This document shows, piece by piece, positions 42,774-53,148 of a DNA stretch of 64,000 nt. The number at the start of each line of letters is the position of its first letter. Position 1 is the first letter of the stretch. The DNA is from Macrosoma leucophasiata (lineage: Eukaryota > Arthropoda > Insecta > Lepidoptera > Hedylidae). The translations under genes and the position numbers were made by a program. The DNA is taken from contig JAWQUS010000009.1 of NCBI GenBank assembly GCA_036365455.1, positions 6,354,001 to 6,418,000 of the forward strand, given 5' to 3'. The notes beneath the pieces were generated by a model. The model saw only the letters and a program-made list of their open reading frames with translations. It was not told the origin of the DNA and did not search any database.

Positions 42774-42960
42774 GACCCTGTTAGTCCAGCGGTGTGAGAT
42801 GACCGTTTGATTCGAAGGGTTCGATCTCCGCACCGGGACAATATTTGTATGGCCTACAGATATTTGTTTTGGGTCTGGGTGTTTGTGTATGTGTTGTAAG
42901 TGTACAACGGCACCCACGACGCAGGTTTATACCTACTGTGGGGCTGTGAGTGTAAGCGTG
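42774..42960 (+). mobile_element. tS1 SINE
   Basis: Full length except for a 5-base loss just before the B box (GAAGGGTTCGATCTCCGCACC). The tail is GTGAGTGTAAGCG. It lies 66 bp after the possible splice donor, consistent with intron sequence. Confidence 0.85.
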
Positions 42961-43056
42961 TTTTTTTGTTTTTACTTTAATTACACTATGTGTAATGTTT
43001 ATGCGCCTAATATTGAGTATCTTCTTCTGTTTTGACCTACATACTATACAAACTGG

Positions 43057-43560
43057 CGTAAGGGTGACCCCACGCTCTACTAGTGGAAGAATTTTCTTCC
43101 ATCGGAAGAAAAATCTTCCAGTAGTGCAGTCATCACTGAGCAGTAATGGTTTGACCACCAACCGCCGTTATTAGGTTTACTGAATAACGGCGGTTGGTGG
43201 CCAAACCATTCCATTGGGGGGTAGTAAATACAATAACCCTGGAGCAGAAAGGTTCTCGAGTGGAGACCACGTATCGGCACGCAAAACGTAGGACGTCCAC
43301 CTGCAAGATGGACCGACGACCTAATGCACGATGCACGTCGCTTCCGATCGGTCGGCATGGAGGTCATTGGGGGAGCCCTATGTTCAGCAGTGGACGTCCT
43401 ATGGCTGATATGATGATGACGATGAAATACAATAACACGAGCAGGGCAGCAGCGTCCTACGATAAAACTACCGCCACTACGATCGCCAATCCGGATCACT
43501 GGATGAGGGCGACATAGGCCCGTTTTAAATGAATCTTTGGGGTAGACTTCCATCTAGTAG
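43057..43560 (+). repeat. family M repeat, interrupted, with 28-bp palindrome
   Basis: It shares CTTCCATCGG, GAAGAAAAATCTTCCA, CAAACCATTCCATTGGGG, GGTAGTAA and GGGCAGCAGCGTCCTACGA with 45285-45560 and, inverted, with 43839-44015. AATGGTTTGACCACCAACCG (43145 on) pairs with 43183-43210 over 28 bases with one mismatch, where the second copy has no such duplication. A LINE end is inserted at 43238. Class unknown. The 157-codon minus-strand frame across it is chance. Confidence 0.6.
43238..43424 (+). pseudogene. LINE 3' end nested in family M, 12-bp target duplication
   Basis: The frame WSRKVLEWRPRIGTQNVGRP, then PARWTDDL, is the C-terminal end of a second type of non-LTR endonuclease/reverse transcriptase. 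It ends CAGCAGTGGACGTCCTATGG, then a (TGA)n-like tail. AAATACAATAAC flanks it exactly (43226-43237, 43425-43436), and removing it restores the family M sequence. Confidence 0.85.
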
Positions 43561-43635
43561 TAGATGTCTGTTGACTGTGATCGTCATTTTAGTGGAAAAA
43601 TATCCACGGACGGACAAAAGCCGCTTCATTAGCGG

Positions 43636-43827
43636 GACCAAGACTGACCCACCATGACCAAATAGGAAGAGTATTGTCTGAGGGTGGGGTCAAAAGTCTT
43701 AGGAATCGGCGTGCATGTATGCAGAGAATGATGAATGTAGAAGAAGCACGAGAGGTGTGTCAGGACCGGGATATCTGGCGCTTCACACTCTCTGCCTACC
43801 TCGTAAGGGACCTGGCGTGAAGATACA
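43636..43827 (+). mobile_element. RTE-type LINE 3' end
   Basis: From GGGACCAAGACTGACCCACC to CTGGCGTGAAGATACATGC. The frame has decayed (MQRMMNVEEAREVCQDR is still readable). Confidence 0.75.
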
Positions 43828-43838
43828 TGCTTATATAA

Positions 43839-44015
43839 GCGGGATAATCCATAATCACCACGCATGCCATGTGTATTGGTAATCGTATTTGTAGCAGTTT
43901 TATTGAAGGACACTGCTGCCCATCTAACGTTATTGTATTTAGGTACTGCCACTTATTAGAATAAATTGACCACCGTTTCATAGATTGATTGTACTAGTGG
44001 AAGGATACTTGTCGA
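43839..44015 (-). repeat. family M repeat, minus strand
   Basis: Reading the minus strand, CTTCCACTAGT, then GGCAGTACCTAAATACAATA, ACGTTAGATGGGCAGCAGTG and CAATAAAACTGCTAC follow family M order with many changes. Confidence 0.55.
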
Positions 44016-44103
44016 CTAGTAGGCAGTAGGGTCTTCTCGATGCTATAGGCTGCAGTATTTCTTTCCCATCTGTTTGAAATGAATTAATATTGTTATGTCT
44101 ACT

Positions 44104-44228
44104 GTTTTATGTAATGAAGGTGGCAAACAAGCATTCAGTTCACATTGATGAGTGATGACTGCAGCCTATAGATACCCACACAAAGACCAGAGTTCAAAAT
44201 ACAGATGCGTCGCCACGCCTGATACCTT
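44104..44228 (-). repeat. PA290 3' fragment
   Basis: TTTATGTAATGAAGGTGGCA to GATGCGTCGCCACGCCTGA, cut at 44228 where an RTE fragment begins. Confidence 0.7.
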
Positions 44229-44232
44229 ACCT

Positions 44233-44744
44233 TACCTGAGTGTAGAGCGCCGGATATCCCGGTCCTGACATACCCCTCGTGCCTCGTCCATCTTCATCAT
44301 TCTCTTCATACATGCACGCGGATTCCTAAGACTTTTGACCCACCATCAGATAGAACTCGACCTTATTGATCATGGTAGGTCAGTCTTGGTCTTCCGGGGC
44401 CTCTGCAACTATCCACATTCGCATTATTATATATTTAGTATTTGCAAAAAATCTGTATTTATGTATGTATGTATGTATGTATCTTCACGCCAGGTCCCTA
44501 ACGGGGCAGGCAGAGAGTGTAGAGCGCCGGATATCCCGGTCCTGACATACCCCTCGTGCCTCGTCCATCTTCATCATTCTCTTCATACATGCACGCGGAT
44601 TCCTAAGACTTTTGGCCATCAGACAGAACTCGACCTATTTGATCATGGTAGTCAATCTTCAGGTCAGTCTTGGTCTTCCTGGGTACTCTGCAACCATCCA
44701 CATTCGCATTATTATATATTTTGTATTTGCGAAAATTCTGTAGG
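44233..44744 (-). mobile_element. RTE-type LINE 3' end, tandemly duplicated
   Basis: 44233-44457 and 44516-44744 are direct repeats. Both run from GAGTGTAGAGCGCCGGATAT to a non-LINE end, CATTATTATATATTT(A/T)GTATTTGC. Because the flank is included, this is a segmental duplication of one insertion and not two insertions. Only the second unit keeps the 3' end and (TATG)n tail (44461-44515). Confidence 0.8.
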
Positions 44745-44939
44745 TAATATAAAAACAATACAATAATGTCATGAACTATGTCATACATAAGTACATATTC
44801 TACTTAAGTGAGTATTAAGTAAAATATGTCCTTGTCTGATGTCGCAATTTAATTCCATTCTCATTATTAATCAAATAGGATATCAGTTCCGCTTCGTGCA
44901 TTGTAACCTTGAGTGCTTACTAAGTTCTTAGAGAAGTTC
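44745..44939. other. no gene seen
   Basis: AT-rich unique sequence. Confidence 0.4.
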
Positions 44940-45244
44940 GTAACTTCACGCCCGTTATCTCCGAAGGGGTAGGCAGAGGTAAATGCATGCATTCAAGCAT
45001 ACGTACAAACACCCACGACTCAACGGTTACGTTTTGGCCCATGTAACATGCGAACCTGTTGCCATATCCGGGCACATTACCAAACTCCGAGGTACTGGGA
45101 AACTTCCAGAAAACGGAAAAATCCCAATAGAACCAGAGATAAAGGATTCTAAACCGTTATCTCTGATAGTCCCCGACCCGGGAATCGAACCCAGGACCCC
45201 CAGCGTAGTAGTTGTGGCCTGCTACCACTACGCTATTGAGGCTT
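44940..45244 (-). mobile_element. tS2 SINE, full length
   Basis: Head TGGGTTCGATTCCCGGGTCG and RTE-like tail are present. There are small deletions around CCCATGTAACATGCGAACC. Confidence 0.8.
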
Positions 45245-45284
45245 CTTATAGTTCAGTTTTGCTTAATTTGATAAAGTAAATGTA

Positions 45285-45560
45285 ACCGCTTCGTGTCGGG
45301 ACGTGACGACCCACCCCCATTAGCGGAGGAATTTCCTTCTACTGGAATGAAAATCTTCCACTAACGCAGTCAGTCAACCGAACAATGACGGTCAAACCAT
45401 TCCAATAGGGCGGTAGTAAGAATAACAACGCGGGATGGGCAGCTGCGTCCTGCAATCGTCAATCTGCTTGCCAAGCGTGGCGATTATGGCATTTTCTTCC
45501 CGACGACGCACAACAAGGAGAAGGCTTTATCCATCAGTGGACGTTTTTCAAGTGAACTGA
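45285..45560 (+). repeat. family M repeat, uninterrupted copy
   Basis: CCCACCCCCATTAGCGGAGG, CTTCCACTAACGCAGTCAGT, GGTCAAACCATTCCAATAGG and CGGGATGGGCAGCTGCGTCC, then CATCAGTGGACG. It shows the arrangement before the palindrome and LINE insertion seen at 43057-43560. Confidence 0.55.
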
Positions 45561-45616
45561 TTCGCGAAATTATGATGTCAAATTAAAAAGTGATGAAATT
45601 TGATTAATATTAGTAA

Positions 45617-45756
45617 AGGCCCCGTAATACAACTAAGGTCTCAGGGGTGGCAACGCATCTACATTTTGTTTTTGTGTAAATGTCTATAGGCTGCTGTTAT
45701 CACTTAACATCTATGTGAACTGCATGCTATTTGCATCTACATTAAAGAAAAAAAAC
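45617..45756 (+). repeat. PA290 3' half
   Basis: GGCCCCGTAATACAACTAAG to CATCTACATTAAAGAAAAA, with several deletions. Confidence 0.65.
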
Positions 45757-46638
45757 GCTTTTCTTGATTTTTGTACCTACTTAATTGATAATCAAGTTAA
45801 CAAGTCTGTTTTGTTAGTAAACAAGTGTACAGATTTAGTCAATTGAATGCTCTCTGAATTGAAACTAATCTTAGTATTGGAAACAACAAATTTTAGTAAA
45901 AGGCAATATAAAAAAAAAAAAAAAAGTTTTGTAAAATAAAACAGCATTAAAATATTTTTGCGAATTTCTGGAAATTTGCAAAAATTTGTAAAAGAAGCAT
46001 TCTGTATTTGATGATACCCTTCCAGAGGCATGAACGAATGGATCTAATAAATTCATCCTGTATAATCCAATACATTATGAATTTGTTGGTGGCCTCTATT
46101 GATCTAAAACATTCCCTATATTAACACCTGAAACCATGACAAATCACACTTACTGCATTGAAACGCCTATTTCACTCCATCAACCTCTATCCATAAATCT
46201 ATGGCACGCGCAATGACGTTTCAATTGATAGCGATTGACCATCGACGTCGTGTGATTGACTCGACATCTTCCCAGTCGGCCATAAATGCTTATTAAGTAG
46301 AACAATCTATATCAATTGTATTGATATTGTTTGCTTTGTCGACTACGTACAAAAGACATCAATGCGTTTGTGACATGAAACGCGTTGATGTCTTTCATAT
46401 TGTACTATTATATTATTATATTCGTTTTATTTAAGTATGTATTATATTTATATTATTGTCATATTTTTAGATACATTAACAAACATTTATTATGTTGAGT
46501 GATTTACGTGGTATATTTAAAATTATTCTTATTAGATTAAACTAATTTTTATATTTGTGACACGCTTCATTGCAAAAATTATTAATTTCCAAATATATAT
46601 AAGTGATGTTATTATTATATTTTTATTATATTGTTTGA
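45757..46638. other. no gene; one hairpin
   Basis: AAAGACATCAATGCGTTT (46352-46369) pairs with 46378-46395 with one mismatch around an 8-nt loop. An A run lies near 45910. Nothing codes. Confidence 0.5.
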
Positions 46639-46812
46639 CGACCCGGTTAGTCCAGCGGTGTGAGATGACCGTTTGATTCGAAGGGTAGCGGGTTCGATCC
46701 CCGCACCGGGATAAATATTTGTATGGCCTACAGATATTTGTTTCGGGTCTGGGTGTTTGTGTATGTGTTGTGTGTGTACAACGGCAGCCACGACACAGGT
46801 GAGTGTAAGCTT
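46639..46812 (+). mobile_element. tS1 SINE with 3' internal deletion
   Basis: Head and body are intact (GGGTTCGATCCCCGCACCGG). About 21 bases between CACGACACAGG and TGAGTGTAAGC are missing. Confidence 0.85.
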
Positions 46813-46990
46813 ATTTAATTTATTTTTATTTATTTATTTCTTATTAGTTTTTGTAATTTCAACAATTACGTTACATTCATCATTTAAATAATTATTACAT
46901 CAGTTATATTGTTTAATATTGAAACAAATAATAATTTGTTTTTTTTTAATATAAATTACACATATATTATATTAAGCTATTTTAAATATA

Positions 46991-47256
46991 TTTTTTTTTG
47001 TCGAAGGTGGCAATCAATAATGCTGCCAATACAAATGTTATGTGATGATTGCAGCCTATAGACATCGAAACAAAAACCAGAGGTCAAAATGCAGATGCTT
47101 TGCTACGCCTGAGACCTAAGTTGTAATGTTGTAGGCAATGGCCTACGCCTAGATGGTAATGAATGCATTACCATCTACATTTGGAGGCAGATAGATTAGG
47201 TAAAGCAATGATGCCTACGCCTTCGGGCACCTACATCTCGAACTCTACCACTAGCA
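46991..47256 (-). mobile_element. PA290 retroposon, old copy
   Basis: A complete but strongly diverged minus copy (GCAATCAATAATGCTGCC, GGAGGCAGATAGATTAGG). Confidence 0.7.
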
Positions 47257-47372
47257 ATATTTCTAATTAAAGAATCATTTTTGAAGTCGGCATGATTAAT
47301 CATCGACTATAGTTTTAATATGTCATATATTTAATATTGAATAATATATTAATAATACATGTTGCAGAGACA

Positions 47373-47557
47373 TCTTAATATATATAAATCTCGTGTCACA
47401 ATGTTTGTCCTCAATGGACTTCTAAACCACTTAACCGATTATAATAAAATTCGCACACCATGTGCAGTTCGATCCAACTTGAGAGATAGGATAGTTTACA
47501 TTACGCTATGACTAATAGGAGCAAAGCAGCGCGGGCGAAGCCGGGGCGGGCCGCTAG
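47373..47557 (+). mobile_element. Helitron-like element, first unit of a dimer
   Basis: Starts TCTTAATATATATAAATCTC after A, contains CTAAACCACTTAACCGATTA and GTGCAGTTCGATCCAACTTG, and ends GAAGCCGGGGCGGGCCGCTAG. 185 bp, non-coding. Confidence 0.8.
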
Positions 47558-47736
47558 TCTTAATATATATAAATCTCGTGTCACAATGTTTGTCCTCAAT
47601 GGACTCCTAAACCACTGAACCGATTATAATAAAATTCGCACACCATGTGCAGTTCGATCCAACTTGAGAGATAGGATAGCTTACATTACGCTAATAGGAG
47701 CAGAGCAGCGCGGGCGAAGCCGGGGCGGGCCGCTAG
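47558..47736 (+). mobile_element. Helitron-like element, second unit of a dimer
   Basis: Begins at the very next base after CTAG of the first unit and repeats it almost exactly, with a 6-base loss near TTACGCTAATAGG. It ends CTAG followed by T. A head-to-tail junction without a spacer fits rolling-circle replication that did not stop at the first 3' end. Confidence 0.8.
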
Positions 47737-47970
47737 TATCTTTATATGAATCAAGAGCATACAATACGACAAAGTAATTGTTGTTAATGACGTAATATGA
47801 ATAGAACACTACTTCACGTACTCACGTGTTAGTGCTGATAAGTAAGCACTATGGTATCTAAATTAACTAGAATACCAGGAAAAAATACAATAATTGAGAG
47901 AATTACAAAGAAATATAAAGAGAAAAAATCAGTTGTTATAGTTAAATTTATAATTAATAAACAGTAGTTT

Positions 47971-48270
47971 AAAAAAACATACAAATATATTTTGCCTTTC
48001 GAAAAATAAGGAGAATATATTTTGCCATTAAAAAAAAATAAAGTGTATACATTTTGCCTTTCAAAAAGTAATTTCAATATATTTTACCTTTCCAAAAGTG
48101 ATGTGAATATATTTTTCCTTTCAAAAAGTGATGTGAATATATTTTACCGTTCAAAAAGTAATGTGAATATATTTTCCCTTTAAAAAAGTGATGTGAATAT
48201 ATTTTGCCTTTCAAAAAGTAAGGGGAATATATTTTACCTTTAAAAAAGAAATGTGAATAAATTTTGCTTT
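47971..48270. repeat. 30-bp minisatellite, about 10 units
   Basis: Unit type TCAAAAAGTGATGTGAATAT plus ATTTTRCCTT. From 48061 to 48240 the period is exactly 30 bp over six units. Units on the left are more degenerate. Open frames crossing it are produced by the repeat. Confidence 0.9.
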
Positions 48271-48419
48271 TTTGAAAATATATAAATATATTTAGCTATA
48301 CTTTTAGAATATTTAATCAGGTTGTCGGTAAAGCAAGGATTGTGGAACAGCCAAAACTGATTCTTTTTAAAATTATTTCAAAGTTACATTAAAATAAACT
48401 ACCAGAAAGAATCACGCAG

Positions 48420-48608
48420 TACGGCCCTAGTAGTTTTTACGGCTGTGTAATTTTTCGGCAGTGGCATAACAACATAACACCTTTGGCCTGAGGAATGGCA
48501 ACGTCTATATTGAAATATCTGATTTCATTTAGATACTTACAGGCTGAAATTAAGTATTCCTTACCATCAATGTAAACTGTATGCCTATTTGCCACTTCTT
48601 GACACAAA
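48420..48608 (+). repeat. PA290 3' half, old
   Basis: TACGGCCCTAG, TTCGGCAGTGGCATAAC, ATCAATGTAAACTGTATGC and TATTTGCCACTTCTTGACA in PA290 order. Confidence 0.6.
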
Positions 48609-48956
48609 AATACATAAATGCACCTCTGTCTACTCCTTTGGAAAATACAGGCATTTAGTGCCGTTTTAAAATTACACATTTTAGGCAAATCATACATAAG
48701 TACCTTAGGTCAAGTTCCTTAGCGGAAAGATCTTTAATACGCAGTTATTGTGCGTGAGGTCGACTATAGCACGTGCTGTCATTATTTTCATCTTGACGTT
48801 TGCAGGCACGTGTGATCTTTGTTGTGTATATCAACAGTTTAAGCCCTTCATTTTAATCAGATGCATCATATAAACAGGGTTATTTGAAATTAGCGCATCA
48901 TCACTTGCAGGCAGCTTCTCTACATCGATCTCAACAATATTTGTCTTAGCGTGATG

Positions 48957-49216
48957 ATTATAGATATAGCCTTCCTCGATCTTTTATAACTTAGGCAGCG
49001 TACGCAAAATAAGTAACTTTTCTGGTTGATGTTTTACACCTTGTGTCCGAAAAACCCAAATATCTTACGGAACCCTATTATTTCCAAAATAAAATATAGC
49101 CTATGTTACCCGTGGATAATGTAGCTTTGGAATAATGAAAGAATTTTTAAAATCGGTCCAGTTTTTGAGCTAATTCAATACAAACAAAGTTTTCCTCTTT
49201 ATAATATTAGTGTAGA
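48957..49216 (-). mobile_element. Helitron-like element, 3' end lost
   Basis: The minus strand starts TCTACACTAATATTATAAAG and AGGAAAACTTTG, then CAAAAACTGGACCGATTTTA and CCACGGGTAACATAGGC, as in 5756-6046. The expected CTAG end is missing near 48957. Confidence 0.65.
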
Positions 49217-49618
49217 TAATTGAATAATTGACAAGACGAGCAAAATTAACAATTTGCAGTTACGAGTTACGCAACAAACGAGACATTAGCCAAATTAACG
49301 CAAACATTGGTACTAAAGTTGCGTGTAAAATACATAGTTTAGGTGAAAGCAAGCCTTTGTGATGAAATTATGTAAACTATATCATTCAGATGCGGCTGCT
49401 TTTACATAACAATGGTTTAGTAGGTTTTTTTTAATTGAATCGACAGTTTGCAACAGTCGGCGATCATGTTTTATAGTGCTGTTTTTCATTGCGTATAAAC
49501 TGTATTAGTAATCGTACAAGAAATGTACGGGTGTGACGAAATAGTTGAAACTGCGGTCTTATTTGATACTTTAAAACTCGCAAAGTTACTTTACTAAATT
49601 GTTTGTATGCATGTATGT
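49217..49618. other. no gene seen
   Basis: Unique sequence, nothing recognised. Confidence 0.4.
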
Positions 49619-50160
49619 TTGTATCTTCACGCTATGTCCCTTATGGGATTGGGAGAGAGTGTGCCAGACATCTTGATCCTGACACACCACCCGTGCTTCT
49701 TTTTCATTCATTATTCTTTTCATACATGCACGCCAATTCCTATGATTATGACCCTCATACACTACTTTTTTTATTTTATAAAAGTGGCAAACAAGCGTGC
49801 AGTTCACATTGATTAGTGATGACTGCAGCCTATAGACCCACACAATGACCAGAGGTCAAAATGCAGATGCGCTGCCACTCCTGAGGCATTAGGTGTCAGG
49901 CCTCTGAACTTATAGAGCCGTACATCACCACCTGAACGGAACACGATAGTGCTGAACACAACCATTTAGCGGCAAATATATTAGGTAATGCGGTGGTGCA
50001 TACGCCCGCGAGCTTCGTCACAGGAGCTTCTACCACCAGTAATTTAACTATGGGCAAGGTCGGTCAGTCTGGGTCTTCCTGGGCCTCTGCGGCCATTCAC
50101 ATTTGAATTGTATAACTGTTTAGTTATTCGCTCATTCGACATTCTTTCCAAATGCCTTTT
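49619..50160 (-). mobile_element. RTE-type LINE 3' end interrupted by PA290
   Basis: LINE sequence runs 49619-49757 (GTATCTTCACGCTATGTCCC to TTATGACCCTCA) and resumes at 50062 (GGTCGGTCAGTCTGGGTCTT) through about 50160 in the correct order, with about 35 bases missing at the join. PA290 fills the gap. Confidence 0.75.
49766..50040 (-). mobile_element. PA290 retroposon inside an RTE LINE
   Basis: A full-length minus copy from a T run to TCTACCACCAGT. It lies between two halves of one LINE copy, so it is younger than that LINE insertion. Confidence 0.85.
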
Positions 50161-50776
50161 TTCATTGAAATTGTTTGTGATATTTAAATAATATATTGCA
50201 TTGGTTGGATTGGGTTTATAAGTACAGTTGTACTCAAGAGATGTTAGATAAAAATATCGTATCTTATTATCCTTAAGTTCAGTTTATTATTGTATTTAAT
50301 CTTTCAAATAATCATCATATTAAATACCATTTCAACGTGAATTTAATTTAGTTCATAGACTTACTATTCAGAATATCTTATATCAGATATTTTGTGCACA
50401 TAATTATTGTCCCCGACGATAAAAAGGAATTTCTGCTCGAGTAATGGATTATCTGTAAATCACTCAGTCAGTAAAAGTAAAATAATATTTTAATCCAGAT
50501 TATAAACTTAAATATTATGAAATTTGCAACAGACAAAAAATGCAGTTTACGTAAAAACAACGTACCGGTTAAACATCCAGCTATTTACTATTATTACTTG
50601 CAATATTTCCTTGCAATTTATATTCAAAACAAGTGTTCAAATATAAAGATGACTGTTGTGACAAGATATCAATACCATCTTAGATACAATATTTATAAAA
50701 TTGAATCTTATAACAGTTTTTATGTATTAATTAATTTATACAATAAATGAAATTTTATATAATTTAATAGTGGTTT
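50161..50776. other. no gene seen
   Basis: AT-rich. A 77-codon frame at 50517 has no domain. Confidence 0.4.
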
Positions 50777-51064
50777 ACTGGTGGTAGAGCTCCAGTGACG
50801 GAGCTCGCGGGCGTAGGCACCACCGCATTACCTAATATACTTGCCGCTAAATGGTAGTGTTCAGCACTATCGTGTTCCGGTCAGGTGGTAATGTACGGCC
50901 CTGTAATATCCGGCACAGAGGCATAACACCTTAGGCCTCAGGAGTGGCAACGCATCTGCATTTTGACCTTGGTCTTTGTGTGGGTGTCTATAGGCTGCAG
51001 TCATCACTTAGCATCAATGTGGACTGCATGCTTGTTTGCCACTTCCATGACATAAAAAAAAAAA
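50777..51064 (+). mobile_element. PA290 retroposon, near-consensus
   Basis: One of the best-kept copies, from ACTGGTGGTAGAGCTCCAGT to an A run of about 12. Flanks TTTAATAGT and TTTAAATAGT may be an imperfect target duplication. Confidence 0.85.
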
Positions 51065-51602
51065 GTTTAAATAGTAAAGAAAAATGCATATAATATTACA
51101 TTGTAACCGTACCGTACAAATCGTTTTCTTTGCTTGATATCGATACTGAGTTCAGTATTATAAAAAAAAACATATCTAATCACATTAAAATTCCATTGTT
51201 CATCTTTTAAAGGTTTTCTTTTTTAATCTTTCACTATGCCAATTATTAGTACTAAGGTAATTTAACAAAATTAAATTTTTTTATCTTAAGATGTGCTCCA
51301 AAAACAGCGCAAAATTTTTGAACGTTATTCCAGTTTTAGTCCAATGTTTACTCCGAAATAACTATATAATTTATCAGCATGTCACAGGGTCGTAAACGAC
51401 GAGCCATAAACGAAACATGTGGGGCGTCCAAAATCAGCGATATCATTTGCGAACCACGAAATGTCGGGCGATGGTAACGGCAGATATCTGCGTAGCGGTG
51501 ACAGCGTCCCATCGTTCCAACTTGACGCTGAGAATTTTAATATGGATTATATATTTTTTACAGTAGCTTATCGCGGCATATTATAAGGAAAAAAAAATCA
51601 TA
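51065..51602. other. no gene seen
   Basis: More balanced base mix at 51380-51530 (GGTCGTAAACGACGAGCC, itself a short palindrome), but no coding frame. Confidence 0.4.
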
Positions 51603-51715
51603 AATTAAAGAAAAAACGGAAAGCTTCCTGACCGAAGTCAATTTTTTCTTTCCGTTTTTTTTTAATTTCTAAAGTTCGCTCGCATGTGTTATTGCGAAAA
51701 ATAAATAGTACAAAA
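51603..51715. repeat. hairpin with SINE-like tail
   Basis: AAATTAAAGAAAAAACGGAA (51603 on) pairs with TTTCCGTTTTTTTTTAATTT, enclosing CGAAGTCAATTTTTT. CTCGCATGTGTTATTGCG follows, like the tS3 tail (AAGCATGTGTTAATGCG). It looks like a snap-back relic of a tS3-related SINE without its tRNA core. A similar tail occurs at about 28485-28520. Confidence 0.55.
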
Positions 51716-51767
51716 AACTTCAATATTTTCATATTTCTCTAATTTAAGTTTCATCATACGTTCAACG

Positions 51768-51866
51768 AAGAAACTCGTGGGCGCAGACACCACCGCATTT
51801 CCTAATGTACTAGCCGCTAAATGATAGTGTTCAGTGCTATTATACTCCGGTTAAGTCGTAATAATT
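51768..51866 (+). repeat. PA290 5' fragment
   Basis: GAAACTCGTGGGCGCAGACA, CCGCTAAATGATAGTGTTCA and TACTCCGGTTAAG match the 5' third. Confidence 0.6.
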
Positions 51867-53148
51867 CGACATTTATTAATTTGTTTTAAGAAGGCAGATT
51901 TTTTTTCAGATTTTTTTTTGACGATCCTGTGTAAAGAAATATATTACTTACTAGATTTGGTAACGAATAAGAAACTACAGTTAATCCTATTCTATACCTA
52001 TATCCTATACCTATTTCAGAATTAAATTTGGCAAACTATTAACATCATATCGCATTCCACTTCAAAACTGTACGTCAACAGAAAAGATGTTAGTATGAGA
52101 TTTCTTTGTAAGCCGTTCCATTACAGACGCGTGTCGGCTGCGTGTGGGCATGACCTTGAATTTCGAAGTCCAGTGCAAGTTACAAGCTGTTAGTAAAAAA
52201 AATTGAAGAAGCAATGCCAGCAATTAATCAAATATCTTTCGGCCTTTTACACAAGTTTTTTGACGCGAAGGTGGCAAACTAGCTTACCGTTCACATTGAT
52301 CTCGGGCTTAGATTCTAGGATAAAATAAAATAATGATAAAAAAAATAAAGAATAATACAGTGATTATTCAGTAAGTACATTCTACAGCCCATGAGCATCT
52401 TCAGTATTAATAATAGAGCTCAATGTGATAGGGTCTGCATATTACGGACTGGCGTCCAGCCACAAATTAGGTAATTTAGATCACTGCAGGCACCAAACTT
52501 TCCCTTCGAGCTCCATCAAAAGAGCTCTTCCACATACAAAAATAAAAACTGTCTGTCGATTCAGTAAGAAGTGTACAACACACTTCTTTCTGAATCCATG
52601 GGACAGATTAATAAAATATTATAAGTGAAATAAACGGATAAAATAAATTAAGTAATAGTTGAGTTCCTTTAATAAAATCGATCGACTTAGAATGTCAAAA
52701 ATAATAAACAAAATATTTTTTCAATACTATTATAGACGTTCCTTCTCTACAATACTAAAAATATTACACCCACAGCTTACAAACTATTTTTTTTTGCATT
52801 TCAAATTTTTTGAATTTTTTTATATTATAACTTTAACATTATAACCCCGATGACATTGGTGGGTATCGTTGCAACGGGTGTTTTATGAATATCATACACA
52901 AGTTAAGAAAGCTGTCTGGTTTTCATCTCTTATGTGTGTATAAATAAGATGACCCAACGTTACGGTGCTCGCTCGCCTTTTGGTCAGACAGACGATACAA
53001 TCATACTTTTTGAACTAGACCCATTACCTTATCGCAAGAGTTTTGTTGCTAGACACAAATTGGGGTCATTCTAAATCATAGATATGTATCTCATATTTCA
53101 ATACAGGTATAGAAATAAAAATTGAGAAATTAAAGATAAGAGAAGGAG
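51867..53148. other. no gene assigned; PA290 stub near 52265-52310
   Basis: GAAGGTGGCAAACTAGCTTA, then TTCACATTGATCT, is a PA290 scrap. Frames of 61-67 codons at 52425 and 52659 have no domains. Confidence 0.4.

Noticed and set aside
43080..43553. 157-codon minus-strand ORF
   Set aside because: It crosses a palindrome, a family M repeat and an inserted LINE end on the wrong strand, so it is a chance frame.
47971..48270. CRISPR-like array
   Set aside because: Units are contiguous 30-bp tandem repeats without unique spacers, in a eukaryotic genome.
48437..48697. 86-codon minus-strand ORF
   Set aside because: It is the antisense of an old PA290 copy and its flank; the same peptide style recurs in other copies.
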